The notes below the pieces were generated by a model. It did no database searches, was not told the origin of the DNA, and worked only from the letters and a program-made list of their open reading frames with translations. This document shows positions 47,216-60,100 of a DNA stretch of 64,000 bases, piece after piece (position 1 is the stretch's first letter; every line of letters starts with the position of its first letter). This DNA comes from Aulostomus chinensis (lineage: Eukaryota > Chordata > Actinopteri > Syngnathiformes > Aulostomidae), in assembly GCA_037954235.1 (NCBI GenBank), contig JBBMOA010000013.1, positions 11,205,001 to 11,269,000 of the forward strand. Direction: 5' to 3'. The translations under genes and the position numbers were made by a program.

Positions 47216-47572
47216 GGGACAGCACGGTGGTGCAGTGGTCAGCGCTGTGGCCTCACAGGAAGAAGGTTCCGGGTTCAAGCCCCAGTTCAGACACAGGATC
47301 TTTCTGTGTGGAGTCTCCATGTTCTCCCTGTTCCTGTGTGGGTTCTCTCTGGTACTCCAGCTTCCTCCCACAGTCCAAAGACATCAAGAGGGGACGAGGC
47401 TGATTGATACTCTAAATTGACCGTAGGTGTGACTGTGAGTGTGAATGGTTGTCTGTCTCTATGTGATGGACTGGTGACCGGTCCAAGGTGAACCCCATCT
47501 CTTGCCCAAAAGCTGCTGGGATAGGCTCCAGCCCCCGCAACCCTTACTAGTAAGGAATGAGCGGAAGACGAT
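47216..47572 (+). mobile_element. tRNA-derived SINE (family A), head-to-head partner
   Basis: Full head (ACAGCACGGTGGTGCAGTGG, GGTTCAAGCCCCAG), body and tail ending GGAAGACGATGAATGAATG. It lies 92 bp from the minus copy, with the heads facing each other. The segment GTGTTGGTCCTG is missing after TCTCTATGTG. Confidence 0.85.
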
Positions 47573-50500
47573 GAATGAATGATTATTCATTTCATCTGTG
47601 GCTGTTATCAGATTTTGTAAATGGTGCTGATGGCAGCGTTGCAGAGAGGGAGCCTCACGCAGGTATGAGTGTCAGCCTCTGACTCTTGAGGTGTAACTCA
47701 GGTTCGCTTCAGTTTGACAGGTTAAAGGATGGATGTCAGTTACAGTGACAAGATAATGGCAGTTCTATTATCAGCCCCGACCAAATGGAGCTGAACAATT
47801 AATGTTATTCAAGTCTTCTACTCTGTTTACATTGATTTTTGACTCATGTTTTTTTTTTTTTCCTTTAAGTTTACACCCCAAAAAAACCTGATGGCCTTCA
47901 AATAGAGACTTTGTTCCCGAACTGCGCTCAGGAATGATTTTCTGAAGCACTTGTGACACGTGAATGTCCTCAGCAAATTAGTTGACACAACGCTAATCTC
48001 CACAGGGTGCATCTCTGCACTTTCAGTTTATGTCTGTGGCAACATTCCTGTGCTGCCACAAAGATGCAGAGGTTTACGCCGGCTGAGCCGTCCGCTAACT
48101 TGAATGTGGCCAAATAATGAAATTGTCCAGCCCCTCTAGACTTAAATGTTATCAAATCAAATTGATGAAATTCTGATGGTCACACGAATCATTTCACAGC
48201 GGCTAGAGGCAGTGAGGGAAAGTAGCCAAGTATTTTTTACTCAAGTTCTGTGCTTAAGTACAATGTCAAGGTCACTGTACTTTGAGCGTTTAGGTTTTAG
48301 GGGATTTTGCACTTAAACTCCATTGCTTTTACCTGAACCTACCAGGTACTACTTTGAAGAAAAACATTTTATACAGAAAACATGGGAAAACCTGATGAAG
48401 GTGATGTCCTTTTACTAACAACTTCAAGAGGAAATTAGCAGAGCAGCACATTTGGAGCACTGATTACTTTAACATGACCTGTAGAGGTTACGTAGGTTCA
48501 AGAACTGGCATATCATGTATCATGTGTACTTCTACACGTAATACTCAGCTAAACTAGATATAGATGCCTCTCCACATTTACTTTGGTAGAATTTTGAAAG
48601 TAGAGTTTTAGTTTTATCTGGGCGTTTCTACCTTTACTTAAGTAAAGGAAGTGTGTACATCTTGGATGTGTGAAACCCCACACAGTGTATCCACCATTTT
48701 AAAGCTGCAGCAGTTACAATGAGGAAGGCTACATCAGAGTCCATGTATTACGTATTAAAGTAGCTTTAAAGAAAACAATAGCATCTGAAACCCTTCACCT
48801 TCACAAAAATCCAACAAAAACTTTCCGGATCAAAAGTGTTTCTCCACCTCGCGTTGACCTGAATTGACACCTTGCCAGCGCGTACACTTCCTTCACTTAA
48901 GTAAAATCTGCTCTCCTGTGATCCAAGAAAAATAGCTCATGGCAAACTAATGTATCACACATCTACCTTGATTAACACACACTGGCACAGCTACTAAAAA
49001 TTATTTATCTCGTCCCCCGGAGGTGTTGGAGGAACCCTCATTAATTTGTCATCAAAAGACTCAATGGAATTATCCCACCTTCTTTAAGCACATTAGCTTG
49101 CACGCGGCTATTGATGGCACTGTTACTTTCAGTGATGAAGCGATCTTTCGTCTCAGCAAGCGACAGATTTGCTCGCCAGTCATTGACCAGCTCTGTGAGG
49201 GGTGGTAATGTGGGTTGAAATAACTGAGATTGAATATTGATTAGGTGCCTCTTAACAACCCAGACGCATCTAAATACATTCACTTCCACACTGGTTTTGT
49301 CTCTTTCTCAGTGCGGCTGATGGAGTGATGACAGAGGATGCAGCCACACTCTGGCAGCTGCAATTTTGTTGATTCAGTGCACACGTGCACGCGCGCGCAC
49401 ACGCTCAAATAAAACCAGCCACTAGCTATGAAAGTAAGATAAGCTGACATTCAAGTGCTGATCCATATGCATCATGGCTTGTTTTGATCATTTAGGCTGA
49501 GAAAAGTGTGAGATGCAGATTAAACAGCAGAGAAGCATCCAAGTGTTCTGCAATTGAAATGAGTTAGACTTCCTTCCACCCGCTAAATCCAACCTTTTTA
49601 TTTCAGCTCATGTGTAATTGAACTGTGTCAGTGGTGTTTAAAAAAAAGAAGAAGGTGGTTCTCAGGTTGAAAGAGAGGGGTGTCTGAGGCATATTGATTA
49701 GCCGCTTCTGGAGGACAGCATCCTCCTCATCATATTTCCTGGATACACCTCCCACAGAGCATCCATCTTAATCTAATATGACAACCTTCAGCAATATCTA
49801 AACTAATTCCACACATCGGTTTTGACATTCAATTTTAGTGATGAAAAACACTTCTCGGCTTTCATATGCACCACCAGGTGTAGAGGTGTTTGTCACGCTG
49901 AGACATGAGATGGGCTCCTGCTGAGACCACCTGCCAATAAATACATGTTTCTCAAAGTTTCGCGCTGTTGTTTGTTTTTAAGAGCTATAATAGCCCTAAA
50001 GAAGAGGCTTTTCTCTGCGCAACAGTAACTTTTGAATCCTGTAACTAAGAGACAAATAATTTGCACTTTTCATTTATGACTTTAAAGATATTTATTTTAG
50101 ACAGCAGAATCACTGACATAAAGAATGACTCAGCGGCCTTGGAAGCAGTACACTTGTAAATGCTCGAGAACATACCGTTCATGCCGCAGTACTTAAAGGA
50201 GAGAATATGAATTCTGCTATTGGCTCAGACATGAAGAGGCAATAAAAAGCAGAAGATAAGAGAATTTGGCAGAAATAAACAGAGCAAGTTTAACAGGTGC
50301 ACACCATTGCTGCACAAATCAGGAATAAATATGGCCAACAATATCGACAAAGCCAAGGCCGGAGTGCCCGTGTACAGCACATATATCATTACGGATATAG
50401 ATTTTTGTCAATGCATCGTTCAAACAGGCCTGGCAGGCTGGTAGAGTTCATTGTGCTGGATGTATTCTGCATTTGACGCATGTAGTTACGTTACTCTGAT

Positions 50501-50754
50501 AATATTCCTCTCAGCATGGCTGCTTCATATTATTCGGTGGTATTTATTCATCTAATCCCCCTGTCATGCTTCAAGTGAAAATACAAACAAATGTGGAAAT
50601 GATTGAGATGTTATGAGGTTAACACGTGATAGCAGACATTTTGTGAAAGATTCAGGGCTACTGAAGAGCATTGTTTTGACGTGTTGTGGTTTGCTTGGGT
50701 CTTTCTTTAAACTCTGTGGGGTATCCAACTGATCAGTAGAGTCACTGAATAAAT
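47573..50754. other. Intergenic DNA, no gene recognised
   Basis: No repeat family or coding region identified on either strand. Confidence 0.45.
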
Positions 50755-51085
50755 GTGCCTTTGATTAAAAATAATTCTGCTGATTGGCTCCACAGCAGAG
50801 GACAGGAAGGCGGTGCAGAAGGTCATAAACACCACCCAAAAAAGTCATCGGTTGCCCTCTGCCCACCCTGGAACACATCTCCTCATCCTACTGCTTCAGG
50901 AGAACCAAGGCCATCACAACAGACCCTCCACACCCTGCCCACCCTGCTTTGGGGGTGCTTCAGGTCAATTAAGTCCTGCACCAGCAGGTACAGAAACAGT
51001 TTCTTCCCCTGGGCCATCAGGACTGCCAACACCTACGAACACAGATAAATGCACACACACACAAACTGTCTAGGACCCCCCCCCC

Positions 51086-51118
<33 letters not shown>

Positions 51119-51373
51119 CCAACAACCATCAAACTACCTCATCCCCTACTGCACCTTAACTTTTCGCCACACTTTTGAAAATTACTTTTTGCACCTTCCA
51201 CATTTTTATTTACATCTTGTACATTTCTATCATCTATTTTATTGTTCTTATATTGTTATTGTATTTTTGTATCTGTAATTGTGGTGCACGGTGGCTCCGG
51301 GAGAGAACTTCTTACCGATTTTCATTGTACCCCCCAGTACAGTGACAATAAAGTTGATTCTGATTCTGATCTT
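50755..51373 (+). pseudogene. Non-LTR retrotransposon 3' end
   Basis: The degraded plus frame carries phrases of the C-terminal LINE region (CTSRYRNSFFPWAIRTANTY). The 3' UTR follows with C and CA runs (about 51075-51116). The end TGACAATAAAGTTGATTCTG with tandem ATTCTG units is a familiar LINE tail in fish. It is 5'-truncated and dead. Confidence 0.7.
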
Positions 51374-51438
51374 CTGACATGATCTCTTGCAAAAAAGCTC
51401 TCAAGCAGAGAGAATCAAATCAAAAACTGGAGCTGAAG

Positions 51439-51865
51439 AGTTTTTCTGTTCCCTCTGACTTTAAGCCACGCAGGGTCTGATTTTGATGGAAGGGCAATGG
51501 CAATCATGAGGATACGTATGGCTGATGACCCCAGGAGCATGTACACATGTTACACATCCTTAAGAGCACACAGTGGTTCTTCATGAGTTGTTGACCGGAT
51601 GTGGATAAGGAAAGAAAGATTTGAAGATGCAACATACAATTTCCCCATCTTTAAAAATGTGTTCGCTAGTCTAAGACTTTTTCAGTTTTGTCAAACGTTA
51701 ACATATCTAGGAATTCAACAAGTGTACATATAGTGAAGTGTGAAATACATTCGAGAATATCAATGTGTTACTAAAATTGTAGTTCCTCTAAGGTACCCGC
51801 AAATAAATGTCTTGAATTAATGGGGCTGGAAGTGGCAGCGGCACCGCCACTTTGGACTTGTCCTG
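51439..51865. repeat. Inverted repeat 2, left arm (427 bp)
   Basis: Reverse complement of 52363-52789 over the full 427 bp, with one mismatch noticed (A at 51856). Both edges are sharp. No coding sense recognised. Confidence 0.95.
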
Positions 51866-52362
51866 GGAATCGTTCGGTCCATCTGTGGTTCTGCTGGGGA
51901 TGGACCTTCTGTTGGCGCTGGTCAGCAGGCTGCAGAAGAGATTCAGGACACAGTTGGGGACAGGTTGTCTCCATGACAACATTACCCAACTGGCTGAGAG
52001 ACGTCACTGGTGCAGCGGACATTTTTTTCAGAATGCAGAAGCAGCCAGCCATTAGCTTGAAGCCAAGGCTAACAGCTAAAGCAAAATCAGTGGCAAATCT
52101 TTGCTAAGATCTGGTTACAAACTCAAGCTCATTGACCAGAGTAAACCATGTCTTCTTTATCCAGTCAAATGCTCAGTAATCCACAAATACTAAAACTAAG
52201 AACAAAATCAGTAGTTATTTGCTGTAGCCAAGAATATAACCAGTTCAGTTGTTCGCTGTAGCGTATGGCTAAAGATGATGTTGATTATACCACATGAGCT
52301 TGTTAGTTTATAAAAAGACATTCTTGGGTAGATTTGCATTTATTTTTTAGTTTCTTAACCAT
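51866..52362. other. Spacer of inverted repeat 2
   Basis: 497 bp, not homologous to the arms and with no recognised gene. Open frames that run from the left arm into this spacer have no known domain. Confidence 0.6.
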
Positions 52363-52789
52363 CAGGACAAGACCAAAGTGGCGGTGCCGCTGCCACTTCC
52401 AGCCCCATTAATTCAAGACATTTATTTGCGGGTACCTTAGAGGAACTACAATTTTAGTAACACATTGATATTCTCGAATGTATTTCACACTTCACTATAT
52501 GTACACTTGTTGAATTCCTAGATATGTTAACGTTTGACAAAACTGAAAAAGTCTTAGACTAGCGAACACATTTTTAAAGATGGGGAAATTGTATGTTGCA
52601 TCTTCAAATCTTTCTTTCCTTATCCACATCCGGTCAACAACTCATGAAGAACCACTGTGTGCTCTTAAGGATGTGTAACATGTGTACATGCTCCTGGGGT
52701 CATCAGCCATACGTATCCTCATGATTGCCATTGCCCTTCCATCAAAATCAGACCCTGCGTGGCTTAAAGTCAGAGGGAACAGAAAAACT
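52363..52789. repeat. Inverted repeat 2, right arm (427 bp)
   Basis: See the left arm. The right edge meets the dispersed repeat at 52791-52864. If transcribed across, the arms would fold into a 427-bp hairpin with a ~500-nt loop. Confidence 0.95.
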
Positions 52790-52790
52790 A

Positions 52791-52864
52791 TTAGCTTCAA
52801 GCTAAACTGGCTTTACTCTGCATTCTGGAGCCACAAAGAATGCAGTGAAACGGGGGGGGGGGGG
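52791..52864. repeat. Dispersed repeat followed by poly-G, copy 2
   Basis: TTCAAGCTAAAC, then CTCTGCATTCTGGAGCCACA and AAGAATGCA, followed by a G run. Parallels 10502-10574. Confidence 0.6.
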
Positions 52865-53143
52865 TCATTGTGAGCTCAACACACCTATCTGTTAGTATAC
52901 AAAAGTACTGGAAAATACACTTTGTATTAAGTATTGGTTAGGTCACTACAGGAATTTTTTGTTGCTTCATGTATTACGCTGGTCCAAACTGGGTCTGGAC
53001 CAGAGTAGAGCAACCACAGACAGACAGGACACTGGTGATGATGGATAATGCCCGAAGGCTTTTTACTCAGTGAAATAGGAAAAAAACCTCCATACTAGGG
53101 AAGCTAGAATGGGGGGAATGTGGTGCTTAAGCTTTATATGAAT

Positions 53144-53182
<39 letters not shown>

Positions 53183-55890
53183 GTGAGTGTGTACTAACCA
53201 GTCCAGGGTGGGGAATACCTAACACTGGGGGTCAGAGGTCCCAGAGGAACAGAAGCCAGAGCGGGAAGGCAACTGTTGGGGTCCAGGAGACAAACGGGGT
53301 TGTAGCAGGGTGGTCATTTAGTCACAGAGGACTCGGGAGGCAGTGGAGTGGTTCTAGAGAGGCGTTGGAGTCAAAAAGGAACTCTTGGGGAAGGGAAAAC
53401 AGGGAAAAAATAACATGAGTAAAAATCAGCAGAGCAAAAACTAGAGTGGGCAGAGAAATCCTAAGAGAGTCTGTCGGCATAGTTACCACATGGGTTCAGT
53501 ACAGTCATGCACTGCGTGTAGGTCCAGGCTTCCTCTTATAGCTGGGCTGGTAATTGGCTGTAGGCGTGTCTTATTGCTGATAAGCAGCACCTGTGCTGCT
53601 GGTCCTCCCAGCCAGAGGAGGAGGGCTATGGAGGATTGCACTGGGAGGATCCCTAACATCATGTGTGGTTAAGCCAAGTCTTTTTTTTTTTTAGCATATT
53701 TCATCAAGGCGATTCAAGGTTCAGTCGCCCCTGGACTGCCCCCATAATGGGTGCGGGTAAGTTGAGGGCTTTTGTCACCAACTTCGGCTTGTTTAAATTT
53801 TCAAAGGATGCCATACAGCCATGGTTAACACCCGTACAACCTTTGGATGACCATCTTTCTTTGAATCAGTGGTAGAACCTGAATCCAAGGCCCGGGTCCT
53901 TCTAGACATGTCCCATCGACAGGCACAGACAGAAAACCCGCAACAGAGAAGTTTCTGCTGGACCCAAACAAATGCTTGAGCACATGCTCCCGTGAACTTC
54001 TGCTTTCATGCAAATCATAGCAATGACTAGACAACTCCTACCCCACATCATGCAGTATCAGGAACAGCTCCTGCTTTGTGGACCCATGGCCTATAGACCT
54101 CTATGTTCCTTGTTGAGATCAAGACCCATGTCAACATAGCTAAAAGAACTGTGCCAACTCTAGTTGCTGTCAACTGGGTAATAGAGAAGGGAGGGTAACA
54201 GCATGGGGGTGATAGGTGGGGAATCCAGCTGCATGTGGTAACAGCCTGGCTGTACCCAGTCCATCCTCTACAATGACCAGAAGACAAAGAAGGCTCAGAA
54301 TGAGTACAAGAAACCATGTCAGTGAGACCAGCAAAAATCCCCAGGAAGACCCGCCACGCTGACAGTTGGCCATCAGGTAACTGAGACATGCGTAGGGTGT
54401 GTTAGCTGAGACAGAAGCAGCGAGCACTGATGCCATGACGGAGTAAAGGGGAGACCTTCACCCAGGTAGCTGAGAAGACTTGAGACAGCAGCCGGAGGAC
54501 CTATGAGCAAGGCTCAGGGTCGGGGAAAGCTTAGCTAATGCAACACCCAGACGGTGCCGGAGGCGCTTCATGGGAGAGCATGAATGAAGCCTGTCTTCAC
54601 AGTGACTTATGAGGATTAAAATGAAAGGGACCTTTTGTTGTTTTCCTTCTGCTTCGTGTTTGTTATATTTGGTTTATTATTTGGTTTATTTTCATGACTA
54701 TTTAGTTGTTTTGCTTATAGAGCATCCAGTTCATGATCATAGGGTTCTGGCTCATTCCTGTTACGTAATCAAGTTGTTCAAGCTATCACACATTACATCT
54801 CATGACTGTTGATGCCGTAAGAAACTAATAAGTCTGCTGATTTGCACTCATTCTCTGTGTCTGCCTGTGAAGAGGCCAGTAGGTAGCAAAGGAATGCAGG
54901 CATCTGTGCTCCGCATCAAATACAGCAGTACTTCTTTATGGAAACCTAGCCTGCTTCTTTAAATGGTATTTTATTGTTGGGTTGTTGTTTTTTTCTTTCT
55001 TTTTTTCAACCCAATGTTTTTGACATTTTTTTACTGTATTGTCTAAACAGTAGAAACTACATGTGTCCCACTGAGGCAGTTTGCATGAATCCAAACTTTA
55101 TTGCACGTGTGTAATAAGTACCTCACATCTGTATCTGGATAGTAAACCGACATGAGCAACACTCTCTTCCAAAGTTCAATAGACAAGCACAGGAATGAGT
55201 CCTCAGGCCTGGAATTATGTTAGTGTTGTTGAACTTCTGGTTTCCTTGTTAGAAAAAATAATTTTTGGTTAAATTCCTGAAATAATGTCATTAACATTTT
55301 GTTCTGTGTCACACGGTAGGTCAGTTACTACAACGCTCATGAGTGGGTGGTGAACAAATGTGGAAGTTGAACGACATCGTGCTGAACACAGAAGAAGCTC
55401 TAGCTAGCTGTGATAACACTGAGGTCATGTGTCCTTGTTCTGGTTCATTGCATGTATGCTTCAAAAATGATACAAGTAGGGATTATTTGTAAAGATTATC
55501 ACGCTAAATAATCAGTCTCATATTTCATAGACATTATTTTCGGCGGCTTTTGCTAACCTCAAGGTAGGCTGGAGGCCCTAGGGGGCCCTCTGACTGGAGA
55601 GTATGCGAAGGTGGCCCCTCTGAAATAACTGGACATGCATCTTATTCAAGTCTGATGCAAGAGAAAACAAACTTCACTTGAAGAAAAGCCTTTAATAGTG
55701 CCAAACATTACAATCGTGAGGGGAATTCTGGCCCTTAAACTGTAAAATGAATGTTCCTCTTATGCCAGTTGGATTTCTACATGAGTGTGTCAATGTCTTT
55801 GTGCACTGTTCCATGTGCTTCCTCATCCCCCTCCACCATTCCTGATGACTACAAAGGTCTCTTTCAGCAAGGTTGCCACAATGTTGAGCA

Positions 55891-55925
<35 letters not shown>

Positions 55926-56679
55926 TACAAATCCATTTATGTAGGACTTAGAAGCCCAAACGCAAAACTCAAAAATGATTATCTGCCGTGTAGTTGCATG
56001 TATATTACAGTGGGAGGTCAATAAACCTGCAGCAATGAGGAAGAAGACTTGTTGGCAGCAGCTTTGTGTTATGTGAACTTGTCTGGATGATGTATGGAGG
56101 AATGATGTGATTAGGACTGTACGGCTGCAGACACTCAATAAAGCTTCAACCCTGGCACATGATGTGTGGGATGAACTCTACATTGCTTCACTTTCAGCTG
56201 TTTTCAGTATGTCATTAGCTCTTTCATGGTGGAGTTTGACATGATTAATATCCTGTAAATGTGACAATTTATTCCTTAATTGACACATTTCAGGGCATTT
56301 AAAAAGCTTTAATTTTACGGTTTAATTCTTCAGAAGAGGAAGACCTAAATGACTTTTTTAGGCACATCTTAATGTGTGTGTTTAGCAGGATAATGGTACA
56401 CACTCTTATTCTAATGTCGTGTATTAGTACACATTATGAGTAGGCCTACCTGTCTAAAATCACCAGGGGCAACATACATGTTTGACTTAAAATAAAAGCA
56501 CACACTACAGTGTGACATGGTAAATAAGGTAAAATTGTGTACAATTATGTACTAAACTTCTCAGAGAAATACTTCTTTTTATGGTGACACTTCAATCTGC
56601 GGACATATTTCTTCGCGGGAAAATGGTGGATTGTCTTCTTCAAGAAGGGAACGAGTCTTTACCCCGTGTAACAGAGTGT
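52865..56679. other. Intergenic DNA with microsatellites
   Basis: (TG)n at about 53145-53174 and a (TC)n/(CA)n compound repeat at 55891-55926. The segment 52980-53660 has a composition suggesting old mobile DNA, but I could not assign it. The minus open frames at 54048-54436 have hydrophobic runs but no family resemblance. Confidence 0.45.
55891..55926. repeat. (TC)n(CA)n compound microsatellite
   Basis: About 24 bp of TC followed by about 12 bp of CA. Confidence 0.95.
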
Positions 56680-57120
56680 ATCAGGGTCCTGTTCTCGAGT
56701 GAGAGGATTACTGGAAAGTGAGCGGACTGCTCTACCGCACTGTTGAAGAAAAGAGGGCAGAAGGCAAAGCTTGGTCGTTCTCCTCTTACCCATGGTCATG
56801 AAATACACATCATGACTAGAAGCACAGGAATGCAAACACAAGTGGCTGAAGTGGCTTTTTCTCAGGAGGGTGGCTGGTGTGTCCCTCAGGGATAAGGTGA
56901 GAGGTTCGGTCACCCATGAGGGACTTGAAGTAGATCTGCAATTTGATGCGTAAGGCACCTAGTTAGGATGCCACCGAAGTGCCACCCTAGGGAGATGTTC
57001 CTGGCGCATCCAACTGAGAGGACGCCGCAGGTTGGCTGGAGAGACTGTATGTTCACCCTGGCCTCAGTATCTCAGGATGCCCCGATCAGAGCTGGTTGAT
57101 GTGGCCAGGGAAAGGGAGGT
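56680..57120 (+). pseudogene. Decayed non-LTR retrotransposon (reverse transcriptase C-terminal region)
   Basis: DNA phrases such as CAGGGATAAGGTGAGAGGTT, CATGAGGGACTTGAAGTAGA, GTTAGGATGCC, CTAGGGAGATGTTCCTGGCG and GAGCTGGTTGATGTGGCCAG follow the order of a very common fish LINE 3' coding region. Many indels prevent any long frame. Clade not assigned. Confidence 0.65.
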
Positions 57121-60100
57121 TTGTTTTTTTATGCATAATCAAGAGAGTCCACAAGGCAACAAGCAAATATTTAAGATGCGCGTTGTCTGGTTAGAGTTCA
57201 GATCGGATACACAGTGACAATATATCTCTCCGTGTGCCCTCAGAGTTTTCCACATGGATTACCCGTTGTTTTAGTCGCCAGGATGGTCAGCTTCACGAAT
57301 AAGTTCAGCGTCAAATGTAAAGAAGTTGTACAAAGTCCAAAAAAAACAACTAAAACCAGGAAAAGCAGACAAACTCTCTGCTAAACCATGAAAAGCAGCG
57401 AGACACTCTGCTAGCTTGTTCAGAGAGGGTGAAAAACAAAGAAATCTTGTTTTTAGGCGAGTATTTTTCCTCTGCCAAAAGGTCCCTCTAACAACACGCT
57501 ATTGCTTTAATGCAGCTGGTGAAGCCATTTTGAGAGCTGTGCCAGTTCGCCCCAGTAAGACACAAACAGCCCTATTAACCGGTAAAATTCTAGGAAATTG
57601 ACCTAGTTTGGAAACACACACTCAAATCCCAGTTTTAGGTGACTCACGGGGACCAGTCACTGACGTACTGCAGCCATTAAAAGAACCGTCAATGCTGCAA
57701 GCTGAACCCAAAACTAGTTCTAAACTTAAACCCTCACATGGCTATTCATCCCCTCTGGTGTCCAGTACTTCGGTCCCAACAAGTATAGCGACTTACTGGT
57801 TTAGTGAGCCAACAAATATAGTCAGACCATACTCACACACACACAACGCTCAAGCACCTTGAGAGCACTATAAATATATATAGCACAGATAAATATTCCA
57901 GCTAAAAATGGGTGACATGCAATTAATGCATGTATGATTCTATCTTTATAGCAGGGCCAGCAGGGTGAGTTATGGAGGTTCCAAAGAAGCTTTCTCCTTC
58001 ACCTTCACACTCGAGGCAGGACCCTTTGACCAGGGGGGGGCAAATTGAAAGCAACATGGTGAGGTCTCTGCTTCGGCGGCAGTCTTCCTGCCTTTAACTC
58101 GATTGGGCTCTTTTCAGTCGCCGTTTCTGCAGGTCACGATAGAAGCCATTTAATGAGAGGCCTGGTGGAGAAGGACAAACAATCACAAGCTCACACATCA
58201 TGTCATTATCTACCTACAGTATCTTGAGGGAACACTGAAAATGTTTTTCTAGATCACGAGGATAGACTACAAAATCATCTTTTTATATTCAACAGATATA
58301 AAGAAAATCAAACAGCCTTTTATACAAATCTTTAAAGCCAATATATCTCCTCAAAAGCTGAACCTTCATATCGGTTTCCTACATTCAGAAAGTAACTTCT
58401 GCGTGCCCTCCGCCGCCGCTCAGCACACCACATGAAAAGGCTGAGGAGCACGTTAGTGTCATGTGATGTCTGTTGCTCTCAGTAAGCTGACGCAAATGTG
58501 ATGACCCCCCCCCCCACCACCACCACCACTGAAAGCCTGCTTTTGGTGAGGACACAATGCATCAGTAAAATCAATTGCTGTCCGTAGCAACAGGACTAAC
58601 AACCCTATTTGGTGGCTAATTCCTCACATAGCTGAAGCACAGGGCATTTTCCTGCTCCTCCGTCTTCTCGACATAGTGGCCGCCTCTGATGACCGATGTG
58701 TTTTCAAATCTATCAGTGCATCTGTGGTGGATTTAACTTTCTGCCTGTTTGCTCAAAGTTGCAGCTTTCTCTCCCGAGTGAGCCTGCAAAGGAAAAAGAA
58801 AAAAAAGGCCACGCTTGCTGAGACGCCATGACCATATTTGTGTTCGAGCTTGTATGGTTGATTTGAGTTTTGTTGGTAAATCTAATTTGATGGTCAAAGA
58901 AATTTGGAACGAGGTTTGTTTGAAGCAGAGAATGCATAACATGAAATAATACCTTGGGGGGTGGGTACACCGACATATTGATGATTCAACTTTTAAAAAG
59001 GTCATTTGACGTTGAAATTATAGGCACTGCCGTTTCATTTATTTCAACTTTTAGCACCTTAAATGTAATTAATCCAGACTGAGCTCAGGTGACATCAGAC
59101 TTTCACTTAGAAAATGGCCAACTCTGCTCCCACGCTGGCTCTAATTCAGCTGCTCAGCCAACGATTACAACAACTTAGTGAAGTCCTAAATGAACCTAAA
59201 CGTATGGACTCAGTCCAGTAATATCCAGAGCTGCAGGGGATGTGACTGGGGTCTACATCTGACACTAATGTGCAACGACCTGTGGGAAATCTTACCAATA
59301 AATTCTTCAGAACTCTTTATGAATTTTTGGAAGAGGACACGGTCTGAAACCTCCTTGGCAAAGACGGTCTGCAGGTCAGTAGTGCCAGAATCAAGTTTTA
59401 GCCCAGAGCTGCTCTCAGATCCACGCTATATCTCCTAAGAAATAAGAGAAACGCTTCCAGCGGAAAGTAACATTTCCACAATTTATAAATATGAACACAT
59501 ATTTAGTGTGGTTTTAAATATACTAAGCTACGTGTGTGTGTGTTTATAAAGGTTCCACCAGTGATGGTCAAACCCCCTGAGACTGTGATGACCTCATTTC
59601 AAGGCTGGCTGTTATGTTTTTAGCCTAATTGCCATTTGTGAATATAAGAAAACAACCATAAAGGACAACCAGGCTTTCTTTTCACTGCGAAGACTGGTGA
59701 GTTTATTAACGTTTCATCTCCATAAATTAATTCTTCATATAAAGACAGAATGCGTGGGCAAATGAGAAAATGTCAGGACATGGAAGCTTCTGTCTGGTTT
59801 CCATTTTCAGTTTGAAAATCACCTTTGAGTGGGCCTTGGTTGCGGCCACCTCCACAGTCCGTGTGCAAAAGCGATGGAACGCCACGGCTGACACGTGAAG
59901 CCAGACTGATGTAGTCGTAGTGGCTTCAGACGGTTAACTGAGAGTAAACTGGCTACTTTGGATCTCTTGTATTTCTTGTCTTTCAATGGACTGTAACCAA
60001 CGAGCGGTGGACGGAACAAAGAAATCTTGGAAGGTATCAGCTCTCTACACGGGAAGCTCAAAATCCCGGCCCTTCTTCTCAGAGGTTAAGTCCTCTGACA

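Noticed and set aside
51439..52789. Inverted repeat 2 as a Tc1-like element
   Set aside because: No TA-flanked CAGT-type ends and no transposase sequence in the spacer.
54048..54436. Hydrophobic minus open frames resembling membrane proteins
   Set aside because: Two overlapping frames with no conserved motif; not supported as a gene.
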